NCBI GenBank assembly: GCA_900314365.1 | Contig: OMVH01000124.1 | Span: 1-7,108 of the forward strand | Length of the DNA: 7,108 nucleotides | Reading direction: 5' to 3' | From: an uncultured Prevotella sp. | GTDB taxonomy: Bacteria > Bacteroidota > Bacteroidia > Bacteroidales > Bacteroidaceae | Part shown: one piece after another, positions 1 to 6,221 of the stretch | Layout of the letters: each line of letters starts with the position of its first letter | How positions within the stretch are numbered: the stretch's first letter is position 1 | Notes under the pieces: model-generated | Told to the model about the DNA's origin: nothing | Database searches by the model: none | What the model saw: only the letters and a program-made list of their open reading frames with translations | Position numbers and translations under genes: made by a program

Positions 1-15
1 CATAGCTAAATACAT
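1..15 (-). CDS. Possible start of the next operon gene (partial, very short)
   Basis: After the S41 peptidase stop at 37-39 the minus strand has 21 nt and then an ATG at 15-13, in frame with a second ATG at 3-1 and open to the window edge (reads M-Y-L-A-M). The spacing would suit a fourth gene of the minus-strand operon starting at either ATG. Five codons cannot show that it is coding, there is no clear ribosome-binding sequence, and no promoter is visible between 1 and 36. It may equally be chance sequence in a 3' untranslated region. Confidence 0.15.
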
Positions 16-36
16 TAAGTGATGAATATTTAGGTT

Positions 37-1089
37 CTATCCTTTCGGTTCTGAATACGCGGCCAGCAGTCGGCGGGCATATTCGATGAGCGTGTCGATG
101 CCCCGGCGCACGTCGGCCTCGCTGAGTTCCAAGCTATAGTCGGGCCTTATGCCGAACTCGGTGCACTGCTTTGCGGTGTCGTACATGGGGCAGGCCGAGA
201 ACCTCACGCTCCAGCCGTTGGGCAGTTCCGAGGAGAAGGGTAGTCCGGCTCCGCCTCCGGTCCGGTCGCCTACAACCTTTACTTTGGGCAGGCATTTCAT
301 GTATTTCACGAATTCATTGGCAGCACTGAACACTTCGCGGTTTGTGAGCACCACTACCGGCTTCTGCCATCTCACGCCGCTGGCTGGTTTCAGATATTGC
401 CCTTCCATGGGCGAGAAATCGTTGTGTCCCGGTCCGCGTTTATGTTGCATGTAGCCCACGAGTGTCTTTTGGTTGGTGAAGCGTGCAGCTAACTTTTCTG
501 CTGAGGTAAGGTAGCCGCCACCATTGCCACGGACATCGATGATGAGACCGCGGCAGGGTGCGAGCCACGACAGGATGTCGTCAAGACCGGAACTGCTCAT
601 TTCCGTATCGAAGGAGGCACACCGCACGTAGCCGATATTGTCGTCGAGCACGCGGCACTTCATGCCCGAGGCGATACGGTAGTCGGTACCGAGGTAACGG
701 CGTAGCAGTGTGTCGGAGACATTGCTAGGGTAGCCTTCGTGCCAGCTCCAGTAGCGGCCCACATCGAACGACGTGTAGAGATTCACGTGCCCGTCGCGCA
801 GTTCAGAGAGCATGGCCGTCATTACTTCGAACTCCTGTTGCTCCGTCATGCCGGCGTTCATCATTGCGCTGTATTTTTCGTGTATGGCGTTCCAGTCCAC
901 ATCCTTGTAGTCAAAGAAGCAGTAGTTGCGGTCCAGGGCCTGCCAGAGAGCCTCTAAGTTGCCCGAAGGCGTGTCGCTATAGTCGTCGGCTGTCACGCAG
1001 GAAACCATCATCATCAGTGTGACGACGACAGCAGCAAAGGTCAGAGCCTTGCGGAAATGGGTGAGGGTAGTGCGCGGTATGGTTTGCAT
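37..1089 (-). CDS. S41-family (C-terminal processing/tricorn-like) serine peptidase, predicted lipoprotein
   Basis: This 350-residue protein is predicted to be a lipid-anchored envelope serine peptidase. The N-terminus has basic residues, a hydrophobic stretch (about 15-29) and a lipobox MVSC with the acylated cysteine at Cys31. The next residues, V-T-A-D-D, are acidic and could favour export to the outer membrane surface (inference). S41 marks follow: LRDGHVNL with His101, LIIDVRGNGGG at 182-192, the nucleophile region LTNREVFSAANEF with probable catalytic Ser255, GDRTGGGAG at 274-282, and EFGIRPD with Glu311 at 311-317. His, Ser and Glu are the positions expected of tricorn-type members (family knowledge). 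No PDZ domain is apparent, so it resembles the short Bacteroidetes S41 proteins. The substrate cannot be told. The start at 1089 gives a complete signal sequence and sits 18 nt after the preceding stop, indicating co-transcription with the two genes upstream. Confidence 0.9.
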   Translation of the reverse strand: MQTIPRTTLTHFRKALTFAAVVVTLMMMVSCVTADDYSDTPSGNLEALWQALDRNYCFFDYKDVDWNAIHEKYSAMMNAGMTEQQEFEVMTAMLSELRDGHVNLYTSFDVGRYWSWHEGYPSNVSDTLLRRYLGTDYRIASGMKCRVLDDNIGYVRCASFDTEMSSSGLDDILSWLAPCRGLIIDVRGNGGGYLTSAEKLAARFTNQKTLVGYMQHKRGPGHNDFSPMEGQYLKPASGVRWQKPVVVLTNREVFSAANEFVKYMKCLPKVKVVGDRTGGGAGLPFSSELPNGWSVRFSACPMYDTAKQCTEFGIRPDYSLELSEADVRRGIDTLIEYARRLLAAYSEPKG

Positions 1090-1107
1090 GTCAGTGTCAG
1101 ATAAGGT

Positions 1108-1914
1108 TCACAGCAGTCTGAGCTGCTTGCTTACGCCAAAGAGGAAGAGGGCGTTGTAGCGATGGTATTTCAAGTGGTTCACCTTGGCCTGCAGGCAGTC
1201 ACCCTGCAGACCAGCCGTCCAGTAGAGTCGTTTCCACTTCATGCCAAAGAGCAGTCGCATGGAGGCTGAGGGACTGTTTACGGGAGTGGTCACCACGAGG
1301 TTGTGGTCGTAGTTGCCGCGCGAGAATATCTCGTAGTACGACTGTCCGTATTGTGGAGTGAACATGAGTCCTAACAGTGGTACCGTCAACTCGCAGCGTA
1401 GCATACACGGTCGCCGGCCGGCTTTGAAAGTCCATTCCGCCACTCCTGCCGGTGCACAACCTAAAGCGAGCTTAGCCTGTGCCGGATTATTGGAGTTGCG
1501 CGTGTTGTAGAGGAAGCCGGCTCTGGCCCAGGCTGCCGGTCCTGCCTTGACGCTGAGCCGTCCGTTGCCGAGTGGTGCGCTGACCCACTGTCTCAGCCAG
1601 GTGTAGCTGAAAGTGTAGTCGCCGCTTATCTCCGAGCCATTGCCCGAGCGGTAGCTGCCCCACCAGAAGTTGGCCTGATGGGTAGCCATGCGCGACCATC
1701 GGCGGCCTTCCTTGACATATTCCGACTGCGTGAGCAGTGTAACGTCAGCACCGCCATAGTCCTCTGGTGAGATATAAGTGTCGAGCTGTGAGGCATAGCC
1801 TGCCCCCGCCATCGTCAGCCGTCTGACCACTTGGGCCGTGTCCTGAGCCATGGCGAGCTTCGGCACCGTGACCAGCCAAACGAGGCAAAGGAGCTGTCGC
1901 ACGTTCGTTCTCAT
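1108..1914 (-). CDS. Exported protein, DUF3316-like, probable envelope/outer-membrane protein
   Basis: This 268-residue protein of unknown function has a clean Sec signal peptide: hydrophobic residues 8-20, then AMA before Gln24, a typical Bacteroidetes cleavage context. The mature part is rich in alternating aromatic and polar residues (for example FWWGSYRSGNGSEISGDYTF at about 83-102) and ends with a strand-like segment, YNALFLFGVSKQLRLL. That pattern suits a beta-rich, possibly small-barrel, outer-membrane protein. I assign the DUF3316 group from overall resemblance and from memory of similar proteins next to this topoisomerase gene in Bacteroidales; no search was possible. The start lies 2 nt after the topoisomerase stop, in the string TAAGGATG, so translation is probably coupled to parC. 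An alternative start further upstream would overlap parC and lose the signal peptide. No enzymatic motif is visible. Confidence 0.8.
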   Translation of the reverse strand: MRTNVRQLLCLVWLVTVPKLAMAQDTAQVVRRLTMAGAGYASQLDTYISPEDYGGADVTLLTQSEYVKEGRRWSRMATHQANFWWGSYRSGNGSEISGDYTFSYTWLRQWVSAPLGNGRLSVKAGPAAWARAGFLYNTRNSNNPAQAKLALGCAPAGVAEWTFKAGRRPCMLRCELTVPLLGLMFTPQYGQSYYEIFSRGNYDHNLVVTTPVNSPSASMRLLFGMKWKRLYWTAGLQGDCLQAKVNHLKYHRYNALFLFGVSKQLRLL

Positions 1915-1916
1915 CC

Positions 1917-4883
1917 TTAGCTATTTGTATCGTCATCGGGGAAGAGACTCAGCTGTCCCGTAATCTCGTCGATGACTTGTTGTTGTGACTTCCCGTCATC
2001 TGGGTCGGCCACAATTTCCGGTTCCTTGTCAGCGGCATTGTTGCTGTTGTCATCGTCCTCCTCAGGGTCGGGGAAGCGGGTGGGCTCCAGTTCCTCCACC
2101 TTGTCCACTTGCCAGGTAGCAATGCGCTTACCTTTGGCCTTGAATCCCTTAACACCTACAAAGCTGTCGGCATCTATTTCCATGGGCGGCCTGACGGCAT
2201 CGGCACCTCCGAAGGTTACTTCAATGCGTGGGTAAGCCTGGCTCGTGAGCAGCAGCTGCTTGTTGTGCGGGTTGTCGCCTAAGTAGCTTTGGTGCCTCTT
2301 TGTTGCTTCCATGAGGAATCGTTTCAAGTAAGGATAGCCATTGTTGTCGGCATCGAGCACTACGGCTGTCCATACCTTACCGGGCTTCCATTTCTCGATG
2401 AACGCGATGTTATCCTCATAGTGATTATTGGCATCGAAATCGGTGATATAGAATTCACCGTTGTCGAGCACGACGAGGATGGAGTCGGAGTCAAAGAATT
2501 CGCCGAGGTAGTTGCCGTGGTTGTCGTAGTTGATGCGGTGTACATCCGGGTCGAACCACACCTTGCGTCCTCCGAGTGTGGAGTGGCCACGGCTGCGCAG
2601 ACCTATGCGGTGGACGGGCTCCTTGGTGAGGATGAGTCCTTTGGAATTACGGCTCCTGATGGTCACTTTCGAGAAGTCGCGCTCAATGAATAGTTTTTGG
2701 TTGCGTTTCCGTGCGTCGGGCTCAAGCGTCACTTTGATTGTCTCAGCTTCTCCGTTGGGATTGGCCGAGAAGTAGAGCACCCTTGAGCCAGGCGTGCCCA
2801 TAGTGAGGTCGTACTCGCGGTCGCGCATGATGCCGGGAACGTTGAAGCGTTTTATGTAGTACTTGCCGTGATAACCGTCGCGGTAGGCCACGTTGTAGAT
2901 GGTGCGGCGGTCGTTGCGTTTGAACACTTGCACCCAGATGATGTTCTTGCCCACGAAGATTTTCTCGGCCACCTTTATGACTTTGTATTTTCCGTCGCGA
3001 TAGAAGATGATGATGTCGTCGAGGTCGGAGCAGTTGCACACGAACTCGTTCTTCTTCAGGCCCGTTCCTAAGAAGCCGTCCTGACGGTTGATGTAGAGCT
3101 TCTCGTTGGCTTCCACCACCTTCGAGGCCTCGATGGTGTCGAAGGAGCGTATTTCGGTGAGGCGTGGATGGCTCTTGCCGTATTTCTCCTTCAGGTGGGT
3201 AAACCAGGCTATCGTGACATCGGTCATATGCTCAAGATCGTTGTTGATCTTGGCAATGTCGGCCTTGTATCCGGCGATGAGCTCGTCGGCCTTGTCCTTG
3301 TTGTACTTCAGTATGCGCTGCATCTTTATCTCGAGCAGACGCAGATAGTCGTCGCGTTTCACCTCCCGGATGAAGTTTTTCTTCCAGGGTGTGAACTTTT
3401 CGTCGAGGAATGCCACCACGGCATCCTGGTTGGCAGCCTGTTCGAACCGGCGTTCCTTGTACATGCGCTCTTCGATGAAAATGCGTTCGAGTGAGGCGAA
3501 GAAGAGGGTCTCTTCGAGTTCACTACGCCTGATGAGGAGCTCCTGTCGGAGCAGGTCGCGCGTGTGGTCGGTGGAATGGCGCAGCAGATCGCTCACGGAG
3601 AGGAACTGCGGCTTGTTGTCCATGATGACGCAGCAGTTGGGCGAGATGTTTATCTCGCAGTCGGTGAAGGCATAGAGGGCATCGATGGTCTTGTCGCTGC
3701 TCACGCCCGGTGCCAGATGGAGTTGTATCTCTACGTCGCGGGCTGTCAGGTCGTCAACGCGGCGCACCTTTATCTTTCCTTTCGAGATGGCTTTGAGGAT
3801 GGACTCCTGGAGACTGTCGGCAGTCTTGCTGTAGGGCACTTCCCGGATGACGAGCGTCTTGGCATCAAGTTTCTCAATGCGCGCCCTGACCTTTATTTGT
3901 CCGCCTCGCTGTCCGTCGTTGTATCGGCTCACGTCGATGGCGCCCCCCGTTGGGAAGTCGGGATAGAGCCTGAAGTCCTCGCCCTTGAGGTAGCTGACGG
4001 CGGCATCGCAGAGTTCATTGAAGTTATGGGGCAGCACCTTGGAGCTCAGACCCACGGCAATGCCCTCGGCGCCCTGAGCCAAGAGTAGTGGAAACTTCAC
4101 GGGCAGCGTGATGGGCTCCTTGTTGCGGCCGTCATAGGAGAGCTGCCATTCTGTGGTCTTGGGGTTGAAGACGGCTTCGAGGGCAAACTTCGAAAGCCGG
4201 GCCTCGATGTAACGGGGAGCAGCAGCGTCGTCGCCCGTGAGGATGTTGCCCCAGTTACCCTGCGTGTCGATGAGCAGGTTCTTTTGGCCTAACTGCACCA
4301 AGGCGTCGCCGATGGAGGCATCGCCGTGGGGATGGAATTTCATCGTCTCACCCACGATATTGGCCACCTTGTTATAGCGGCCGTCGTCCATGCGCTTCAT
4401 GGTGTGGAGGATGCGGCGCTGCACGGGTTTGAGGCCGTCCTCCATATGGGGCACGGCTCGCTCGAGTATCACGTAGGAAGCATAGTCGAGGAACCAGTTC
4501 TTGTACATCCCGCTGAGGTGGTGTACGGCACTGGCATCGAAGCGGTCGGCGGGGACGTAGTCGGCATGATTGTCCTCTGTGAGCTCGTCGTCGAAGTCGG
4601 CAGGCTGGCTGTCGTCATCGGTCAGTTCGTGCTCAGGGGTTCCCGGCTGGTCGACGTCGGTGGAATGGCTTTCGAAGTCTGTCAGCTGGTTGCCTTCGGA
4701 GTCGGCTTGCGAGCCGTCAGCTCCACTCTGACCTTCGTCGGGAGTCGTCTGATGGTTGTCACCTTCGTTCTTCCCGTCGGAGCTCGTTGTGGAGTTGTTG
4801 TCTCCTTCTGACTGTCCGTTACTGCCTGCTTGCGGAGAGTGCTGGTTTTGTGTTTCCTCGTTGTCCTTGGTCTTGTCGTCCAT
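1917..4883 (-). CDS. parC: DNA topoisomerase IV subunit A (GyrA/ParC family, Bacteroidetes type)
   Basis: This is the strand-cutting subunit of topoisomerase IV, which with ParE decatenates and relaxes chromosomal DNA. The 988 residues comprise a polar acidic extension (1-115), the breakage-reunion core from about 119 to 590, a helical segment with coiled-coil character (about 440-560), a C-terminal DNA-wrapping region (about 590-930) and an acidic tail (930-988). The active-site tyrosine is Tyr225 in AAAPRYIEARL, the helix-4 motif is HPHGDASIGD (184-193), and LKPVQRRIL (151-159) is the usual entry motif. I see no GyrA box (QRRGGKG), which argues for ParC rather than GyrA. Position 189, matching E. 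coli GyrA Ser83, is Ala. The frame is open upstream to 5093, but the promoter at 4908-4939 and low-quality residues there place the start at 4883. At the C-terminus, QLSLF (977-981) matches a sliding-clamp-binding peptide. Confidence 0.96.
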   Translation of the reverse strand: MDDKTKDNEETQNQHSPQAGSNGQSEGDNNSTTSSDGKNEGDNHQTTPDEGQSGADGSQADSEGNQLTDFESHSTDVDQPGTPEHELTDDDSQPADFDDELTEDNHADYVPADRFDASAVHHLSGMYKNWFLDYASYVILERAVPHMEDGLKPVQRRILHTMKRMDDGRYNKVANIVGETMKFHPHGDASIGDALVQLGQKNLLIDTQGNWGNILTGDDAAAPRYIEARLSKFALEAVFNPKTTEWQLSYDGRNKEPITLPVKFPLLLAQGAEGIAVGLSSKVLPHNFNELCDAAVSYLKGEDFRLYPDFPTGGAIDVSRYNDGQRGGQIKVRARIEKLDAKTLVIREVPYSKTADSLQESILKAISKGKIKVRRVDDLTARDVEIQLHLAPGVSSDKTIDALYAFTDCEINISPNCCVIMDNKPQFLSVSDLLRHSTDHTRDLLRQELLIRRSELEETLFFASLERIFIEERMYKERRFEQAANQDAVVAFLDEKFTPWKKNFIREVKRDDYLRLLEIKMQRILKYNKDKADELIAGYKADIAKINNDLEHMTDVTIAWFTHLKEKYGKSHPRLTEIRSFDTIEASKVVEANEKLYINRQDGFLGTGLKKNEFVCNCSDLDDIIIFYRDGKYKVIKVAEKIFVGKNIIWVQVFKRNDRRTIYNVAYRDGYHGKYYIKRFNVPGIMRDREYDLTMGTPGSRVLYFSANPNGEAETIKVTLEPDARKRNQKLFIERDFSKVTIRSRNSKGLILTKEPVHRIGLRSRGHSTLGGRKVWFDPDVHRINYDNHGNYLGEFFDSDSILVVLDNGEFYITDFDANNHYEDNIAFIEKWKPGKVWTAVVLDADNNGYPYLKRFLMEATKRHQSYLGDNPHNKQLLLTSQAYPRIEVTFGGADAVRPPMEIDADSFVGVKGFKAKGKRIATWQVDKVEELEPTRFPDPEEDDDNSNNAADKEPEIVADPDDGKSQQQVIDEITGQLSLFPDDDTNS

Positions 4884-4907
4884 TCTTAGATGTTCTGTTT
4901 GATTAGG

Positions 4908-4939
4908 CAAAGTTAATGTAATAGTGCGGAATATCAAAA
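4908..4939 (-). promoter_or_regulatory. Bacteroidetes-type promoter of the parC operon
   Basis: Read on the minus strand, TTTTG (4939-4935) is followed after 19 nt by TAACTTTG (4915-4908). This matches the Bacteroidetes vegetative consensus TTTG, 19-21 nt, TAnnTTTG at every fixed position. Transcription would begin near 4901-4905, leaving a leader of about 20 nt before the ATG at 4883. That leader is A-rich and has no Shine-Dalgarno, as is common in this phylum. The site lies inside the longest possible parC frame and therefore excludes the start at 5093. It would drive all three minus-strand genes, as no other promoter is evident between them. Confidence 0.85.
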
Positions 4940-5300
4940 TCATAGGCCGATTTTTTTCCCCGTGGAGCTTTAGTACTCTTCTTTGCAGAGCCCTGTTGGG
5001 GGGATTGGCGGATGTGTCTTGACAGCTTTGTCGTGTGCCGACCCACACAGCGCAGTCGCGGACGTAGCCGTGGGCGCTGCCCGCTGTGGACAATGGCTCC
5101 TTCTAAGCAGTTCGTTATGGACGGTAGCGGGGTGTCCTTTTAATGCTTTATCTGATACTTTCGTGACATTTTATTGTGTTCGCTAAGACAAAAAATTGGC
5201 AATTGGCTGCGTAAAGACTTATTACAATTTCCGTTCACAAATATCTTCGAAATAGAGCGGAATAGGGTACTTTGACCCCTCATTCAAGGTGAGCTTTCGT
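4940..5300. other. Intergenic stretch upstream of parC, no gene recognised
   Basis: About 360 nt without a supportable gene. The part from roughly 4980 to 5140 is GC-rich and holds only small dyads, such as GTGTG/CACAC at 5033-5037/5044-5048. From about 5150 it turns AT-rich. The minus-strand extension of the parC frame covers 4940-5093, but its translation (Cys, Arg and Ser rich, no family resemblance) does not look like protein. No convincing plus-strand promoter was found. Confidence 0.5.
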
Positions 5301-5366
5301 CATCGTAGGACTTCGAGCGTCTCGTCGTAGGACTTTGAGCGCCTCGTCAAAGGACTTTGAGCGCCC
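5301..5366. repeat. Three direct copies of a 22-bp repeat
   Basis: Copies lie at 5301-5322, 5323-5344 and 5345-5366, head to tail with an exact 22-bp period. All share the core AGGACTT(T/C)GAGCG preceded by (C)(G/A)TC. Copies 2 and 3 differ only at a few positions (GT to AA before the core, and the last base). The period equals about two helical turns, and 22 is not a multiple of three, so it is not coding. The array sits in the parC upstream region about 360 bp above the promoter. Its role is unknown: tandem protein-binding sites or a fragment of a dispersed repeat are both possible. Confidence 0.8.
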
Positions 5367-5630
5367 CAAAGCATAAGTTTTGTGAGGCTGAAAATAGGCG
5401 TTTTTGGGCTTGAAATGATGTTTTCTTAACCTCTATTAGAAATGAATTTAATGTAAATGTCTGTGAATCAAATGTTTGAAAAAAGCGCAAAAATGAGCTT
5501 ATTTTGAAGCGAAATTAGTCTTGGTGAAAAGGATAGGCTGTTTTTTAGGCCTTTTCTGTCGTTTATCTTTACAAATTTAGGCTTCTTCCGTTCACTTTTT
5601 TGTTGCTCGATATACAAAAACTTGATACTG
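5367..5630. other. AT-rich intergenic stretch, nothing recognised
   Basis: This stretch is AT-rich with stops in all frames. It contains near-matches to the -7 element (for example TATCTTTA at about 5564-5571 on the plus strand, and TAAATTTG at 5579-5572 on the minus strand), but none has an upstream TTG at the right distance. No gene, RNA or terminator could be supported. Confidence 0.4.
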
Positions 5631-5642
5631 ATGGGTGGGGGA

Positions 5643-5750
5643 TTAATCCTGTGTCTATGAGATACATTCCTTCGCGGTCAGTCTGAACTTTCATTATCTT
5701 TCTGGACCACAGGAGCGCGCCCCTTATGGTTATCCGCAAACCAGGATTAA
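5643..5750. repeat. Inverted repeat (9-bp arms, 90-nt interior), candidate structured element
   Basis: TTAATCCTG at 5643-5651 is the exact reverse complement of CAGGATTAA at 5742-5750. Inside, GCGG (5674-5677) can pair with CCGC (5734-5737), or GGTCAG (5676-5681) with CTGGACC (5702-5708) with a bulge. These two inner pairings are mutually exclusive. Outside, TGGGGG (5636-5641) can pair with CCCCCA (5813-5818). Nested pairing over about 180 nt could mean a structured RNA, but I recognise no riboswitch, SRP, tmRNA, 6S or RNase P signature, and no adjoining promoter is evident. Confidence 0.3.
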
Positions 5751-5894
5751 AGAAAATTGCAGGTGCAGACGAACATCTTCCCGAACTGTCAATGCGATGC
5801 TTGCAACCTCTACCCCCATGTCGCTAAGGATAATTTTTTTTGCTTGAAGAAATATATCAATAAGGTTCGCGAAGGGATTGTTTTTCCTGTTACG

Positions 5895-5906
5895 GTGTGC
5901 GCACAC
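5895..5906. promoter_or_regulatory. 12-bp perfect palindrome GTGTGCGCACAC, possible operator
   Basis: GTGTGC followed directly by its reverse complement GCACAC. Nine of the twelve bases (GTGTGCGCA) recur at 6028-6036, inside the spacer of the plus-strand promoter, where they form an imperfect 16-bp dyad. A palindrome repeated within a promoter suggests a dimeric DNA-binding protein site. Only two copies are seen, and no regulator gene lies in the window. Confidence 0.35.
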
Positions 5907-6021
5907 ATTGCCAGTCTCCGAAGAATGTACTCTTTGAGAGTGTTGTGGTGAATACTTTGTGCCTCTTTGTTGATATGCGTCAAATATTGATTATTTTTTT
6001 CGCGATTTTAGCTTCATTCTC

Positions 6022-6052
6022 TTGCTTGTGTGCGCAAACAATATTACCTTTG
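6022..6052 (+). promoter_or_regulatory. Bacteroidetes-type promoter reading into the repeat region
   Basis: TTG at 6022-6024 is followed after 20 nt by TACCTTTG at 6045-6052 and then C, an exact match to TAnnTTTG with correct spacing. Transcription would start near 6056-6060 and run rightward into the tandem repeats. The spacer contains TTGTGTGCGCAAACAA (6026-6041), a 16-bp dyad with one mismatch pair that shares GTGTGCGCA with the palindrome at 5895-5906, so the promoter may be repressor-controlled (inference). Confidence 0.7.
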
Positions 6053-6071
6053 CATCGTCAAAACAAAGATA

Positions 6072-6086
6072 GCACCGCGACGGTGC
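6072..6086 (+). other. Short GC hairpin just after the predicted transcription start
   Basis: GCACCG (6072-6077), loop CGA, CGGTGC (6081-6086): a perfect 6-bp stem lying roughly 15 nt into the transcript predicted from the 6022-6052 promoter. It stands out in an otherwise AT-rich, C-poor stretch. It has no U-tract and so is unlikely to be a terminator; it may stabilise the 5' end or act in regulation. Confidence 0.45.
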
Positions 6087-6150
6087 GGCAGTAAGGAAAT
6101 TTAGAAACAACGAATTTGAGAGATACAAATCTTCAGTAGTGTTAGCTTCA

Positions 6151-6221
6151 AGGTAAAAGATTCAGGATTTACACGTTAGGAAAGTCAGGTTATACGATAG
6201 ATCAATAGGTTATAGGTCCAA
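6151..6221 (+). repeat. Degenerate left-hand copy of the tandem repeat
   Basis: It opens with AGGTAAAAGATTCAGGATTT, one substitution away from the start of the regular units up to the last base, then diverges. It is 71 nt long instead of 58-59. Its continuation (TTTACACGTTAGGAAAG) resembles the right-hand partial copy at 6455 (TTTACGTTTAGAAAG) more than the four central units (TTGACATTAAG). Confidence 0.65.

Larger units (their letters stand above)
5975..6094 (+). pseudogene. Signal-peptide-like 39-residue ORF, possible 5' gene remnant
   Basis: This ORF encodes 39 residues beginning M-R-Q, then a hydrophobic run (about residues 4-16) ending SFSCLCAQT. That has the form of a Bacteroidetes export signal: CAQ resembles a signal peptidase I site, and FSC a weak lipobox. 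Only about 19 residues (PLHRQNKDSTATVRQ and a few before) follow before the stop at 6092-6094. A second frame over the following bases stays open for about 24 codons, so a frameshifted remnant of an exported protein is conceivable. Against this, the strong promoter at 6022-6052 lies inside the ORF, and both are unlikely to be functional. It could be a tiny secreted peptide, a decayed gene start or chance; I favour remnant or chance. Confidence 0.3.

Noticed and set aside
2289..2693. Plus-strand 134-codon frame opposite parC (and similar ones at 3564-4088 and 4326-4811)
   Set aside because: These are complementary to a strongly conserved topoisomerase coding sequence; their valine- and histidine-rich translations are mirror images of its codons.
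4884..5093. Upstream extension of the parC frame to a start at 5093
   Set aside because: It contains a consensus promoter for the same strand, the translation lacks family resemblance, and the ATG at 4883 follows that promoter at a normal distance.
4983..5186. Plus-strand 67-codon open frame
   Set aside because: It begins at a non-ATG codon, has no ribosome-binding site or promoter, is rich in Cys, Ala and Ser, and covers the antisense of the rejected parC extension; it looks like GC-driven openness.
5355..5371. CTTTG/CAAAG hairpin at the end of the 22-bp repeats as a terminator
   Set aside because: Only a 5-bp stem, no U-tract, and no gene upstream of it on either strand to terminate.
5572..5579. 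Minus-strand TAAATTTG as a promoter -7 element
   Set aside because: No TTG or TTTG lies 19-21 nt upstream on that strand.
5631..5830. SRP RNA, tmRNA, 6S or riboswitch
   Set aside because: I looked for their conserved cores (for example the GGAAG/AGCAG apical loop of SRP RNA and common riboswitch cores) on both strands and found no convincing match.
5757..5951. Plus-strand 64-codon frame with a cysteine-containing motif
   Set aside because: It begins at TTG without a ribosome-binding site, has uneven composition and overlaps the palindrome; the CxCxxC spacing is not enough to call a metal-binding protein.
5952..5959. Plus-strand ATACTTTG as a second promoter before the signal-peptide ORF
   Set aside because: It is one base short of the consensus arrangement, and the nearest TTTG (5933-5936) is only about 15-16 nt away, too close.
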